64,000 nt of DNA from Gluconobacter sp. Dm-62 (GCF_018256155.1 NZ_JAERLY010000003.1:177560-241559), one strand, 5' to 3'. Counted from the stretch's first letter, positions 1-9,488 are shown. Notes: generated from the letters alone by a model not told the origin. A program made the numbers and translations.

Positions 1-4
1 GAGT

Positions 5-79
5 GCGGGCGTAGCTCAGGGGTAGAGCACAACCTTGCCAAGGTTGGGGTCGTGGGTTCGAATCCCATCGCCCGCTCCA
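5..79 (+). tRNA. tRNA-Gly (anticodon GCC)
   Basis: The cloverleaf folds completely. The acceptor stem GCGGGCG pairs with CGCCCGC, the D-stem is GCTC/GAGC, and the anticodon stem CAACC/GGTTG closes the loop TTGCCAA, giving anticodon GCC. The T-loop is TTCGAAT. The discriminator is T and the CCA tail is encoded at 77-79. Confidence 0.97.
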
Positions 80-243
80 GAAATTTTCCTAAAAGATGAG
101 AAATTACTGTTCGTCGCCTGTTTCGGGCGATGGATTTCTGCGTTCGGTCAGCGCTTTCGAGAGCGTCTGTTACGAAACGTCCCGCTCAGTTGCCTGCGTT
201 TCGGCCATGCTTCCCTGGCGATCCTGTGGAGAAAAACGGCAGC

Positions 244-1620
244 ATGTCCCCTTCAGACCGGCCTCTCATTGCCATTATCGGAGGCGGGGCCAGCGGAACG
301 TTGCTCGCCTGGAACCTGAGCCGGCTGCAGGCTCAGGCGCGGGTCGTCGTCATCGATCCTGCCGACCGTCCTGCGGTCGGGTTGGCCTATTCCACGCTGT
401 CTCCGTGCCATTTCCTGAATGTTCCTGCGGCCGGCATGAGTGCGGATGCCAATGATCCGGAGCATTTCCTGCGCTGGCTCCGCGTGCATCATGATCCGGA
501 AGTCACGCCCGCTCAGTTCATGCCCCGCGCCGTGTTCGGGCAGTATCTGTCCAGCCTCTGGGCCGAGATGCGCCCGGAATGGCGACAGACACGGGTTCTG
601 TCGTACCAGCGTGTCGCCGGACGGCTGGAACTTGCGCTTGGGGACGGAGACATTCTGCGGGCGGATCAGGTTGTGCTGGCCACCGGGAATTTCGGACCTG
701 CGCCAGTGGCCCCTGTGACGCCGGCCCTTGTTTCAAGCGGGCGGTATCATCCGTCGGGCTGGGATAACGGGTTTTATGATGCGATCACGCCCGAGGAGTC
801 TGTTATCCTGATTGGAACGGGGCTGACCTCCCTCGATGTCCTGATGCGATTGCGGGAAAATGGCCATCGCGGGAACGTTGTGGCGCTGTCCCGTCATGGC
901 TGGTGTCCGGAGCGTCATGCGTCGTCCGTTCCCGCGAAAACGGAAATCATTCCAGTCGGCACGCCTGCGACGGCGCGGGCATATTTTAGGGCGTTCCGGG
1001 ACAGTCTGGCTGATGGAACAGACTGGCGCAGTGCAGTCGATGCGCTGCGTCCGCGGATCAATCCATTATGGCAGGCGCTGGATCTGGCGGAGAAGAAGCG
1101 CTTCCGGCGGCATCTTCAGAGACGCTGGGATATCGTGCGGCATCGCATAGCGCCTGAAGTGGCGGATTTCATGGTGGCAGAACTGGAAAGCGGGACGCTG
1201 GACTGCCGGCGGGGGCAGGTGACGCGTCTGAGGCTGCATGACGGCCAGGTGAGGCTTGAAGCGCGCACGAAAGCCGGATTGTTCGCTCTGTCGGCGGATC
1301 ATGTGGTGAACTGCACGGGACCGAGCCGGGCCTATCGGCAGATGCAGGATGCCCTTCCCCGCAGACTTCTCGAAGACGGGGAGGTGCGGGAGACCGCACT
1401 GGGTGGTCTGCACTGCCTTGAGGATGGGTCCCTGACGGACGCGTCCGGGCATTGCTCCGGAGATCTGTTCGCGATTGGGCCCATGCGCTGGGGCACATTG
1501 TTCGAAACGACGGCTATTCCGGAAATCCGGAAGCAGGCGGCGGATCTGGCTGTTTTGTTGAGAGATCGCTGCATCCGTGATGTCCGGGAAGCCTCGTGTA
1601 AAACGGCGCTTCCCGGATAA
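244..1620 (+). CDS. FAD/NAD(P)-binding protein (YdhS-like oxidoreductase)
   Basis: This is a 458-residue flavoprotein of the FAD/NAD(P)-binding family that includes E. coli YdhS (COG4529-like). An N-terminal dinucleotide-binding loop GGGASG lies at residues 13-18. A second Rossmann motif, GTGLTSLD, sits near residue 190. The C-terminus carries the family's typical segment AIGPMRWGTLFETTAIPEIR. No signal peptide or membrane segment is seen, so it should be cytoplasmic. The ATG at 244 follows GGAGA, and the open frame upstream to 130 lacks the fold. The substrate is unknown. It stands alone after tRNA-Gly and converges on the porin gene, with about 9 bp between the stops and no visible terminator. 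Confidence 0.85.
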   Translation: MSPSDRPLIAIIGGGASGTLLAWNLSRLQAQARVVVIDPADRPAVGLAYSTLSPCHFLNVPAAGMSADANDPEHFLRWLRVHHDPEVTPAQFMPRAVFGQYLSSLWAEMRPEWRQTRVLSYQRVAGRLELALGDGDILRADQVVLATGNFGPAPVAPVTPALVSSGRYHPSGWDNGFYDAITPEESVILIGTGLTSLDVLMRLRENGHRGNVVALSRHGWCPERHASSVPAKTEIIPVGTPATARAYFRAFRDSLADGTDWRSAVDALRPRINPLWQALDLAEKKRFRRHLQRRWDIVRHRIAPEVADFMVAELESGTLDCRRGQVTRLRLHDGQVRLEARTKAGLFALSADHVVNCTGPSRAYRQMQDALPRRLLEDGEVRETALGGLHCLEDGSLTDASGHCSGDLFAIGPMRWGTLFETTAIPEIRKQAADLAVLLRDRCIRDVREASCKTALPG

Positions 1621-1629
1621 CGGCAGGGC

Positions 1630-3234
1630 TTAGAAGAACTGGATGTGGCTCTTGAAGCCGAGCATCGCCGCGTCTTTCAGGGCCTTCTGCGCGCCTGGGC
1701 GGAAGAAGTACTGGAAGTCAGGCGCGAAGGTGATGCCGCGCATCACATGGATGCGGTAGGTCGCTTCGAGTACCTCACCAAATGTCTGCGGCGTCAGCGA
1801 GCTGGCCATGAGAGGAAGTCCATACATGGCCTGCAGACGTTCCGTTGCCGTGGCGTTCTTGGCGACGCGGACATAGGTAAAGTTGACACCAATCGTATCC
1901 AGCGGACGCGCTGCCCAGAATCCGCTGTCGATCAGACCTGCGGAATACTGCTGCGCTCTGAGCTGGGTGCGGGGGCTGTTGGCATACATACCTCCCAGCA
2001 GGATCAGGCCTGCATCGGCATTGCCCTTGACGTGATGGCGCAGAACCATCTGATCCGCCAGAGCCCAGGCCGACCAGGAATAGTTTACGGTACGGGCAGC
2101 CAGACCGCTGATGGCGTAGGGCTGACCATTTACATCGTAGTAGTTGTCCTTGTGGGGCGCATTGTCGATCGCATAACCGACCTTATAGTGGCCGGGCAGC
2201 TTGTCTTTGCCGAACAGCGGTTCCCAGCCTGCTTCCACGGGAATGGCTTCGCCATGGATGTCCGCGCCGTTGAACTTGAAGCCCGTACGGTACTGTGTGT
2301 TGGCGTAAATGCCGGCCTGCGAGAAATAGACGCCCGTCTGGATGTAGGTGCTGGTGGTCGGGCGTGTTCGCACGCGGAAAGCCCAGCTTGCATCCGGATA
2401 GGATGAATGGGTGATATTGTCGGAAGATGCTTTCGGGTTTCCGCAGAACGCGTTGTTCTGGAAGGTGCAGTACAGCGGGCTGGCCGAGAAATCGTTCAGC
2501 AGTGGAATACGACCGCCCGCCAGATCCACGCGGCCTTTGGCAATCGTCTCTTCCGCATAGACATAGACGAGATGGACGACCACGTTGCCACCGGCGCCGT
2601 AGATTTCGGAGCTCGGGTTGAGGTTGTCACCGAACATGCGGCTGCCGGGGATGCCGTACCGGCCTACGACGAGTGCATGGGTCGAGAAGCCGCGCACATT
2701 GGCAAGCTTTTCCCAGTCGATATCGTTCTCAAGGCTGTACTGGCCAGCATTGCTGCTGCCCTGACGCAGGCCATAGCCCTTGGTCGGGCTGGTGATGGCG
2801 CCCGAGAACTCGTTGGTCGTATCCATCATGATGGCCACCCCCCGGTCCCGCAGCCAGGTGTTCCAGCCGAACGGATCGGTCAGGATAGCTTCGGGGTGCG
2901 GCAGGGGTGGGACCCATTCATTGCCGAAATAGATCTGGTTCAGGGGCGTGTTGACGCGCTCGCTGGGGAGTTCCGAGTTTTCGGAAGGCCAGACGACTGG
3001 CGGATTGGCCTGCTGGGGTGCGGTGACCTGGATCTGCGTGACCTTCTTGGCTGGACTATAGGTCTGGGCCGTTGTGGGCATCAGGCTCACACTTGAACCG
3101 GTGCCGGAGGTTGATGAGGTCCGTGCGGTGCTCTCCTGAGCTGTGGTGCTTGTGGCTCCAAGGCTCTGGGCAAGTGCGCAGGAGGGAAGAACTGTGGCCA
3201 GGCAGAAAACTGCGTGGAGGTGGACTCGAGACAA
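1630..3234 (-). CDS. OprB-family carbohydrate porin
   Basis: This outer-membrane beta-barrel porin of the carbohydrate-selective OprB family has about 534 residues. The N-terminus is a signal peptide ending in CALAQ (about 22 residues). A Ser/Thr-rich linker of about 60 residues follows, and then the barrel, which includes a stretch about the protein's position in the plane (FGWNTWLRDRGVAI). The last residues, SHIQFF, end in Phe, as expected for BAM-dependent barrels. The start appears to be TTG at 3234, with AAGGA nine bases upstream; no ATG lies nearby in frame. OprB porins admit glucose and other sugars to the periplasm, where acetic acid bacteria oxidise them. That role here is inferred from the family. 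Confidence 0.88.
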   Translation of the reverse strand: MSRVHLHAVFCLATVLPSCALAQSLGATSTTAQESTARTSSTSGTGSSVSLMPTTAQTYSPAKKVTQIQVTAPQQANPPVVWPSENSELPSERVNTPLNQIYFGNEWVPPLPHPEAILTDPFGWNTWLRDRGVAIMMDTTNEFSGAITSPTKGYGLRQGSSNAGQYSLENDIDWEKLANVRGFSTHALVVGRYGIPGSRMFGDNLNPSSEIYGAGGNVVVHLVYVYAEETIAKGRVDLAGGRIPLLNDFSASPLYCTFQNNAFCGNPKASSDNITHSSYPDASWAFRVRTRPTTSTYIQTGVYFSQAGIYANTQYRTGFKFNGADIHGEAIPVEAGWEPLFGKDKLPGHYKVGYAIDNAPHKDNYYDVNGQPYAISGLAARTVNYSWSAWALADQMVLRHHVKGNADAGLILLGGMYANSPRTQLRAQQYSAGLIDSGFWAARPLDTIGVNFTYVRVAKNATATERLQAMYGLPLMASSLTPQTFGEVLEATYRIHVMRGITFAPDFQYFFRPGAQKALKDAAMLGFKSHIQFF

Positions 3235-3355
3235 GCCGCTGATTCCTTGGAAAGCAGGTTAGCATTGTCGAGATAACACGCATTTAGCGTTAAAGATCAT
3301 GAAATAATGTTACTTGTATCATTAAATCTGACAAATATATGTGATATTGAACGAG

Positions 3356-3390
3356 GAAACCCCTGTTTCCGTGGGGAAACAGGGGTTTTC
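3356..3390 (-). terminator. Stem-loop after ppa
   Basis: A 14-bp perfect inverted repeat (3357-3370 with 3375-3388, loop GTGG) lies in the gap after the ppa stop and before the porin start. Its T residues lie mainly inside the stem, so it is a plausible but not textbook rho-independent terminator. Confidence 0.6.
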
Positions 3391-3457
3391 TGAAGCGAGC
3401 CATCAGGACTTCGGCCAGAGCAGGCGCGAAAGGGCGCCTCTAGACCGGGGCCGGGGC

Positions 3458-3988
3458 TTACTTTGCGGCGGCGACGGATGCCATGATGACTTCGCCAGCT
3501 GCAGCCTTGTCAGCCCAGCCCGTGACCTTGACCCACTTGTTGGGTTCCAGATCCTTGTAGCGCTCGAAGAAATGCGTGATCGCCTTCTTCGTGATTTCCG
3601 GCAGGTCGTCCACGGAATGGACGTTGGTGAACTGCGGATGCACCTTGTCGTGCGGGACGCAGATGATCTTCTCGTCCTGTCCGCTTTCGTCTTCCATCTT
3701 CAGCATACCGATCGGACGGGCACGGATCACGGCACCCGGGACGACAGCGGACGGCGTCAGGACAAGGGCGTCAGCCGGGTCGCCATCGGCGGCCAGCGTG
3801 CCCGGAATGAAGCCGTAGGCAGCCGGATAGGCCATCGGCGTGAAGAGGAAACGGTCAACGACGAGGGCGCCGCTGTCCTTGTCCACTTCGTACTTCACCT
3901 GCGAACCCTGCGGGATTTCGATGACGACATTGATGTCGTTGGGCAGGTCCTTGCCGGGCGAGATCTTGGAAACGTCCATGATGTTCAT
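3458..3988 (-). CDS. ppa: Inorganic pyrophosphatase (family I)
   Basis: This soluble cytoplasmic enzyme hydrolyses diphosphate to two phosphates and pulls biosynthetic reactions forward. The 176 residues match the usual length of bacterial family I enzymes. The start region reads [19 protein letters not shown] and the metal-binding signature DGDPADALV lies at 68-76. The C-terminus contains [17 protein letters not shown], as in E. coli Ppa. I chose the ATG at 3988, giving [16 protein letters not shown]; the longer frame upstream (to 4102) is not homologous and overlaps a terminator. The gene is monocistronic, between two hairpins. Confidence 0.96.
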   Translation of the reverse strand: MNIMDVSKISPGKDLPNDINVVIEIPQGSQVKYEVDKDSGALVVDRFLFTPMAYPAAYGFIPGTLAADGDPADALVLTPSAVVPGAVIRARPIGMLKMEDESGQDEKIICVPHDKVHPQFTNVHSVDDLPEITKKAITHFFERYKDLEPNKWVKVTGWADKAAAGEVIMASVAAAK

Positions 3989-4087
3989 GTCCTGAACTGT
4001 TTGGAGAGGCGGGGATATTACCGGCGCCCGGGGGCTCTGCCCAGTGCGGAAAGGCAGAAGTGCGGTCCGGCGATATATGGTGGCCAT

Positions 4088-4121
4088 AAAAAAGCTCCCC
4101 ATACCGTCGGGTATGGGGAGC
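4088..4121 (-). terminator. Rho-independent terminator of the gene at 4153-4554
   Basis: A perfect 12-bp stem (4094-4105 with 4110-4121) has loop GTCG. On the minus strand it is followed by a run of six T (4088-4093). It lies about 30 bp after the stop codon of the upstream minus-strand gene. Confidence 0.93.
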
Positions 4122-4152
4122 CTCTGAAGCTCCGTGTCCTGTAAACCAGGAC

Positions 4153-4554
4153 TCAGAGCATCGGCTGTGCGGCCTTGACGGCGGCGTGACAGGCAGCACG
4201 GCGGTCGTCTTCATTCGTGTAGGCCACGAGGTAGTAGCGCTTGCCGTTGCTGTCAAAATAGCCAGCGCTGCCAAGGGCATAGTCGGGACTGCCGACCGTC
4301 TGCTCGGTGGCCTTGTACTTATCGCTCAACCCGTAAAGGACAGGGTTGCCTTCATCGTAGGACACATACTGCAGTTCGATGCAGTAGTTCATGATGCCTG
4401 CAAGGTTGGCGGGCGAAACGCCCGTGAAGTCCTTGCCGGGCGTACCCTGCACGGCCGGCGGGGGCGGGGGGGACTGTTCCTGTGCCATGGCAGCCTGGGA
4501 AGCCAGACCCAGCCCGAGGGCGAGGCCGAGGACGGGCACGATACGACGAAACAT
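4153..4554 (-). CDS. Small secreted protein, DUF2501-like
   Basis: The product has 133 residues. A signal peptide ends near AAMAQ (residue 24), then a Pro-rich spacer ([11 protein letters not shown]) leads into a core starting [17 protein letters not shown] second Cys sits near the C-terminus ([12 protein letters not shown]), suggesting a disulfide in the periplasm. The spacing of the AG..xYC motif and the C-terminal Cys helix resembles the DUF2501 (YjjA) type and the protein encoded at 33700-34194, so I consider the two distant paralogues. The function is unknown. The frame continues upstream to 4761, but the signal peptide fixes the start at 4554. It is expressed alone and ends at a strong terminator. 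Confidence 0.78.
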   Translation of the reverse strand: MFRRIVPVLGLALGLGLASQAAMAQEQSPPPPPAVQGTPGKDFTGVSPANLAGIMNYCIELQYVSYDEGNPVLYGLSDKYKATEQTVGSPDYALGSAGYFDSNGKRYYLVAYTNEDDRRAACHAAVKAAQPML

Positions 4555-4696
4555 CACGGTATCCTTAGTTCTGAAACCCTGTCGTCCGCGGTCACCCGCG
4601 GCTGAAAACGAACAATTCCTCCGTTTCCCGCAAAAGGGAAGTGTGTTGCAGAACATTTCTTCGTGATCAGTTCGTGAGGATTGTGTCAGGTGGGGT

Positions 4697-6916
4697 TTAT
4701 CCGGTGGATTCAATCTCGGCAGACTGCACGGAAGGATCGAAATACGGGCTGCTGGCGTCAAAGAAGATGCGGTTTGTGTCCAGCTCCGTGGCGATGACGT
4801 CCAGACTGGTCAGGGCGGCGATCAGCACGAAGCGCTCGCGGGGGCGGTCTTCGTCGCGTTCACAGGTCCGCAGCCGCAGAATCGCGAGTTTCGTGGCCCG
4901 GAGCGTGCGGCCGTAATGTCCGTGATAGCGGCCGCTGAAATGGCTCATGCGGCCCATGACGAGTGCAAGCGCCTGTCTGGCATCGACGCCCAGTCGCGTG
5001 TCACGGCGAATGGCCTGAAGGCGCAACAGATTGAGCATCACGCGCATCCCCGACAGGATGCCGGTCAGATAGGCCTGAATGACGGGTGACGGCGTCGAGC
5101 CGGAATTGGTCATAAGGCGGACGAAGCGGTCCACGTTTCGCGACACCACACTATCTACTGTTTCCTGCGCCTGTCCGTTTGCGATGCGATGCAGGTCCCG
5201 CAGGATGTTCTCGCGCATGGTCCAGCGCTGATGGGCCGGATCGTAGGGCAGGAACACCCGGTACATCCACGAAGCGTAAAGCAGACCCAGAACCAGCGGC
5301 AGGGCCGTGTTGAAATAGACGATTTCGTCGGTTTTCGCCTGATTGGACGGGCCGATCAGGATGGGCAGGAACAGGTTGTAGGACACGGCCGGAAGCGTCA
5401 GGGGCGGATAGGCAAAGGCCAGACCGCCGATCATCATCGCAAGGCCCGACCACATGCCGAGCATCTCGAAAGTGGTGGATTTGCCCATCAGGGCCAGATT
5501 CAGGATGCCCGCCGCGACGACTGCACAGCATGCGCCGCGCAGGAACGCCTGTGTGGCCAGCGCCGGGCGTTCCAGTGTGGAGAACAGGCTGCACACGATG
5601 CAGACGAACATGATGAAGGTCAGTCCGCTGGGCCAGGCGGTGCAGATCCAGATCAGTCCGGCGCCAAAAACCGTGACGGAAGAGCGCAGGCTGTTGGTGA
5701 TGGCCTGCTGCCAGTCGCGGTAGGAGCGGATCGGCGCATGGAAATGGTCGTGCGGCTGCGGGTGGCGGCTGGCTTCGAACTGGGTCAGGGCCATGCGGAG
5801 GGCGTCGATCAGTTCGACGAGGGCCTGCTGGAGCATCCCGTGGCGCAGGACGGCTTCGCGCGCGGCGTCGTCCGGCTGGATGGTGCTGAAATCGAGGACC
5901 ACTTTCTGGCGGCACTGACGGCGCAGGGCCAGCAGATCGGCCAGAATGGCGCTCATGCTCTCCGTCCCTTCCAGCCGGGCCGGAAGTTTCACGAACACAT
6001 CGCGAATGGCTTCCGCTTCGCGATGGAACATGTCGTCCTGACTGAGGGGCAGGCGCATAAGGGTCGCGAGATCGAGCGCGCGGGCCAGAAGGACCGCGAT
6101 GTCTGCCAGTGCGGCACGGGCATGGTCTCCGGCATGGTCACGGCGGCCAAGTTCGACTTCGGCGAACTCCACCTGATCGCCGAGTGTCGTGATCTGGGTG
6201 AAGATGGTCTGCACGTTCTGCATCGCCCCTTCCTTGCCGACAAGGATACCGGCAATGGCGGTCAGGGCAGGTTTGAGCGTGTCTTCAAATGTGCTGGCGA
6301 GCTGATGGCGCGTGCGTTTGGTCAGGCCGAGCTGGAACAGTCCGGAAATCGAGGCTTCGAGCACGATCCCCAGCAGGATATACGTGGCGCGGGACATCGC
6401 GATGGCGAAGATGTGGTGCGGGTCCGCGATGCCGTCGAGCGAGACAATGGCGTAGGTGAAGCCTGAGGCCCGCATGCCGTGGATGCGGTAGTTCGTCATC
6501 GACGCCGGGCCCGGCATGAACGTGCCGATCATGCAGAACGCGCCGATCCCCCCTGCGAGCAGGAGGATGAACATGAGCGGCGCCTGCGGAAAGGCTGCGA
6601 CCAGTGTAATGCCGCTGATGACGCCGACCACCATGCCGAACAGATGCCACTTGGCTTTCGCAAGGCTGCGTCCGCGGGTGCCCTGCGCGACCATCCAGAC
6701 GGTCAGGGCGGCCCATTGCGGGCTGCCCAGTTCCATCCACAGGGCAATGCCAAGCGCAAGGAGAGAGGTGCAGGTGGTCCGGAGCGCATATCCGGCCATG
6801 ACCGGATCGGGAGCGTAGAGCCATCGCAGTTTGCGAATAAGCGCGACCGGCCCGGCCAGTATCATGTCAGATGGGTACTGCTGGGTATTTTCGCGGTATG
6901 TGCAGGCATCGGACAT
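4697..6916 (-). CDS. FUSC family (fusaric acid resistance-type) membrane protein
   Basis: This integral inner-membrane protein of the FUSC/AaeB superfamily has about 739 residues. It shows the family plan: an N-terminal membrane bundle (about residues 30-190, with WMELGSPQWAALTVWMVAQ), a cytoplasmic helical domain (about 200-390), a second membrane bundle (about 400-530, starting near SVTVFGAGLIWICTAWPSG) and a C-terminal helical domain. Such proteins take part in aromatic acid efflux together with HlyD-type adaptors, but no adaptor lies beside this gene. The start is uncertain. ATG 6916 (MSDACTY) is chosen; TTG 6928 and ATG 6865 are alternatives, and none has a strong Shine-Dalgarno site. 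Confidence 0.85.
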   Translation of the reverse strand: MSDACTYRENTQQYPSDMILAGPVALIRKLRWLYAPDPVMAGYALRTTCTSLLALGIALWMELGSPQWAALTVWMVAQGTRGRSLAKAKWHLFGMVVGVISGITLVAAFPQAPLMFILLLAGGIGAFCMIGTFMPGPASMTNYRIHGMRASGFTYAIVSLDGIADPHHIFAIAMSRATYILLGIVLEASISGLFQLGLTKRTRHQLASTFEDTLKPALTAIAGILVGKEGAMQNVQTIFTQITTLGDQVEFAEVELGRRDHAGDHARAALADIAVLLARALDLATLMRLPLSQDDMFHREAEAIRDVFVKLPARLEGTESMSAILADLLALRRQCRQKVVLDFSTIQPDDAAREAVLRHGMLQQALVELIDALRMALTQFEASRHPQPHDHFHAPIRSYRDWQQAITNSLRSSVTVFGAGLIWICTAWPSGLTFIMFVCIVCSLFSTLERPALATQAFLRGACCAVVAAGILNLALMGKSTTFEMLGMWSGLAMMIGGLAFAYPPLTLPAVSYNLFLPILIGPSNQAKTDEIVYFNTALPLVLGLLYASWMYRVFLPYDPAHQRWTMRENILRDLHRIANGQAQETVDSVVSRNVDRFVRLMTNSGSTPSPVIQAYLTGILSGMRVMLNLLRLQAIRRDTRLGVDARQALALVMGRMSHFSGRYHGHYGRTLRATKLAILRLRTCERDEDRPRERFVLIAALTSLDVIATELDTNRIFFDASSPYFDPSVQSAEIESTG

Positions 6917-7083
6917 CCCTTCGGGCAATACGGACCAGTGAGGCCATCTCGCAACGGCAGCAAAGGTCGCCTGAACGGCCTTTAGGGAACGGGAAGGCGT
7001 GACACACTAACTTAAAAAGACACATTCCACCATGTCGGCCCTTGCAAAAAGACCCGAGTTGGGCGATTTCGGACTGCACCCGC

Positions 7084-7157
7084 GCGCCTGTAGCTCAATT
7101 GGTTAGAGCCGGCCGCTCATAACGGCTTGGTTGGGGGTTCGAGTCCCTCCGGGCGCA
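7084..7157 (+). tRNA. tRNA with anticodon CAT, probably tRNA-Ile2 (lysidine type); otherwise elongator tRNA-Met
   Basis: The acceptor GCGCCTG pairs with CGGGCGC, including C4-G69 and C5-G68. The D-stem is GCTC/GAGC, the anticodon stem GGCCG/CGGCT encloses CTCATAA, and the T-loop is TTCGAGT. The G1-C72 pair excludes an initiator tRNA. C4-G69 and C5-G68 are known TilS recognition features in E. coli tRNA-Ile2, and CATAA.CG.CTTGGT resembles Ile2 more than Met. CCA is not encoded. Confidence 0.9.
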
Positions 7158-7233
7158 CGGTGTGCCAATCTGATTTCTGCGGGACATCTGTTCTGCTTCT
7201 TCCCCGCCCATCCACCGATTGAGGAGACCTCCC

Positions 7234-8913
7234 ATGGCCGCCTACCAGTACGTCTATGTCATGAAGGACCTTACCAAATCCTATCCGGGTGGGCGTGAAG
7301 TCTTCAAGGGCATTACCCTGTCCTTCCTGCCGGGTGTGAAGATCGGTGTGCTGGGTGTGAACGGCGCGGGTAAGTCCACGCTGCTCAAGATCATGGCCGG
7401 CATCGAGAAGGAATATGGCGGTGAAGCCTGGGCCGCCGAAGGCGCGCGCATTGGCTATCTCGAACAGGAGCCCAAGCTCGACGAGACCCTGACGGTCGGC
7501 GAGAACGTGGCTCTGGGTTTCGGTGAGCTGAAGAGGGCCGTGGACCGCTTCAACGAGATCTCGATGAAGTTCGCCGAGCCGATGTCCGACGACGAGATGA
7601 CGGCCCTTCTGGCCGAGCAGGCCGATCTTCAGGAGAAGATCGATGCCGGCGACGGCTGGGAGCTGGACCGCAAGCTCGAAATCGCGCTCGACGCCCTGCG
7701 CTGCCCGTCCGCCGACAGCCCGGTGACGAACCTCTCGGGTGGTGAAAAGCGCCGCGTGGCCCTGTGCCGCCTGCTGCTTGAAAAGCCTGAAATTCTGCTG
7801 CTTGATGAGCCGACCAACCATCTCGACGCCGAGAGTGTGAGCTGGCTCGAAAAGACGCTGCGTGACTACGCCGGGACCGTCATGGTCATCACCCATGATC
7901 GTTACTTCCTGGACAACGTCACCAACTGGATCCTCGAAATCGAGCGTGGCCGTGGCTATCCGTTCGAAGGCAACTACTCGTCCTGGCTGACCCAGAAGCG
8001 CAAGCGTCTGGCCCAGGAAGAGAAGGAAGAAAGCTCCCGCCAGCGTGCCCTCGCGGCCGAGCAGGAGTGGATTTCCAGCTCGCCCAAGGCACGTCAGGCC
8101 AAGAGCAAGGCCCGTATCACGAAGTATGAGGAAATGCTGGCCGCCAATGCCGAGCGCGCAGGCGGCACGGCGGATATCGTCATTACGCCGGGCCCGCGTC
8201 TGGGTGGCACGGTCATTGAAGCCGAGAACCTCAGCAAGGGGTATGGCGATCGTCTGCTGATCGACAACCTGAACTTCAAGCTGCCGCCAGGTGGCATCGT
8301 GGGCGTCATCGGGCCGAACGGCGCGGGTAAGTCCACGCTGTTCAAGATGATCACGGGCGATGACACGCCTGATGGCGGCTCGCTCAAGATCGGCGAGACG
8401 GTGAAGCTGGGTTACGTTGACCAGTCCCGCAACACGCTCGATGACAACAAGACCGTCTGGGAAGAAATTTCCGGCGGTACGGACGTCATCCAGCTTGGCA
8501 AGCGCACGGTTCCGTCCCGCGCTTATGTGGGCGCGTTCAACTTCAAGGGCTCCGACCAGCAGAAGCGCGTTGGCATCCTGTCGGGTGGTGAGCGTAACCG
8601 CGTCCATCTGGCCAAGATGCTCAAGAAAGACAGCAACGTCATTCTGCTCGATGAGCCGACCAACGATCTTGACGTCGATACGCTGCGTGCCCTCGAAGAC
8701 GCTCTGGCGGATTTCGCAGGCTGCGCCGTGATCATCACCCATGATCGCTGGTTCCTTGACCGTCTGGCCACGCATATCCTCGCGTTCGAGGGTGACAGCC
8801 ATGTCGAGTGGTTCGAAGGCAACTTTCAGGATTACGAAGCCGACAAGCGCCGTCGTCTGGGCCCGGATGCCACCGAACCCGGCCGCATCAAGTACCGCCC
8901 GCTGGCCCGCTGA
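7234..8913 (+). CDS. ettA: Energy-dependent translational throttle protein EttA (ABC-F)
   Basis: This cytoplasmic ABC-F ATPase of 559 residues binds the ribosomal E site and tunes the first elongation step according to energy state (known for E. coli EttA). It has two complete ATPase cassettes. In the first, Walker A GVNGAGKST lies at 41-49, with signature LSGGEKRRVAL and Walker B LLLDEPTNHLD. The second has GPNGAGKST near 352, LSGGERNRVHLAKML and LLDEPTNDLDV. They are joined by a charged linker rich in K, R and E (KRKRLAQEEKEESS). No membrane domain is present. ATG 7234 follows a strong GAGGAG; the in-frame codon at 7219 lies before that site. Confidence 0.96.
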   Translation: MAAYQYVYVMKDLTKSYPGGREVFKGITLSFLPGVKIGVLGVNGAGKSTLLKIMAGIEKEYGGEAWAAEGARIGYLEQEPKLDETLTVGENVALGFGELKRAVDRFNEISMKFAEPMSDDEMTALLAEQADLQEKIDAGDGWELDRKLEIALDALRCPSADSPVTNLSGGEKRRVALCRLLLEKPEILLLDEPTNHLDAESVSWLEKTLRDYAGTVMVITHDRYFLDNVTNWILEIERGRGYPFEGNYSSWLTQKRKRLAQEEKEESSRQRALAAEQEWISSSPKARQAKSKARITKYEEMLAANAERAGGTADIVITPGPRLGGTVIEAENLSKGYGDRLLIDNLNFKLPPGGIVGVIGPNGAGKSTLFKMITGDDTPDGGSLKIGETVKLGYVDQSRNTLDDNKTVWEEISGGTDVIQLGKRTVPSRAYVGAFNFKGSDQQKRVGILSGGERNRVHLAKMLKKDSNVILLDEPTNDLDVDTLRALEDALADFAGCAVIITHDRWFLDRLATHILAFEGDSHVEWFEGNFQDYEADKRRRLGPDATEPGRIKYRPLAR

Positions 8914-8990
8914 TCCGGCCTTTTCCGTTCAGCGGACGGGTATAATGCCCGCCTGCTGAACGCGTGTGCTGAAGGCCCGGGGAGAGCTGC

Positions 8991-9488
8991 GTGCTGGGGC
9001 GTGAAATCCGAACCGCCCGGCTTGTCCTGACTCCGGTCAACTGGCCGGACCTTGAAGACATGATTTCGCTCAAGGGCGATGCAGGTGCGTTTGCCAAAAT
9101 GCTTGGCGGCGTGCGCAACCGGACCACGACCGAACAGGAAATGGCGGAAGACGTCAGCTTCTGGGCCCGGCGTGGCGTGGGTATTTTTGCCATCCGTGAA
9201 AATGGCCGCTTTGTCGGCATAACCGGCGTTCACGATCGTCCCGACGGGCGCGGCCTTGGGCTGCGCTTTTCCATTTTCCCCTGGGCTGCCGGGCGCGGAA
9301 TCGCCCGTGAAGCAGCTGCGGCCGCTCTGCGCTATGTTCTGGATACGGGCGAGAAGCGGATCGTAGCCGTTGCGCGGGAAGACAATCTGGCATCCCGTAC
9401 GGTTCTGGGCAGCATTGGCCTGCATCCTGCTGAGACGTTCCAGCGGGATGGCGATACGATGCTTCTGTACGAGATCACTGCTGACTGA
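8991..9488 (+). CDS. GNAT family N-acetyltransferase (RimJ/RimL-like)
   Basis: The product has 165 residues and the GCN5-related acetyltransferase fold. The N-terminus TARLVLTPVNWPDLEDM resembles RimJ/RimL-type enzymes. The acetyl-CoA loop lies around AAGRGIAREAAAAALRYVL (about residues 98-116), and the typical NLASRTVLGSIGL segment follows near 133-145. It would transfer acetyl from acetyl-CoA to an amine, either a protein N-terminus or a small molecule; the substrate cannot be read from sequence. GTG at 8991 is preceded by GGGGAGAG. It follows ettA by 77 bp and may be read through from it. Confidence 0.85.
   Translation: MLGREIRTARLVLTPVNWPDLEDMISLKGDAGAFAKMLGGVRNRTTTEQEMAEDVSFWARRGVGIFAIRENGRFVGITGVHDRPDGRGLGLRFSIFPWAAGRGIAREAAAAALRYVLDTGEKRIVAVAREDNLASRTVLGSIGLHPAETFQRDGDTMLLYEITAD

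Noticed and set aside
1645-3096. Two consecutive plus-strand open frames opposite the porin gene
   Set aside because: They mirror the porin coding sequence, have no Shine-Dalgarno site and carry no known motif.
7117-8802. A 561-codon open frame on the minus strand opposite ettA
   Set aside because: It is antisense to a clear EttA gene and runs into the tRNA at 7084-7157. Its translation has no recognisable motif and reflects codon bias of the opposite strand.
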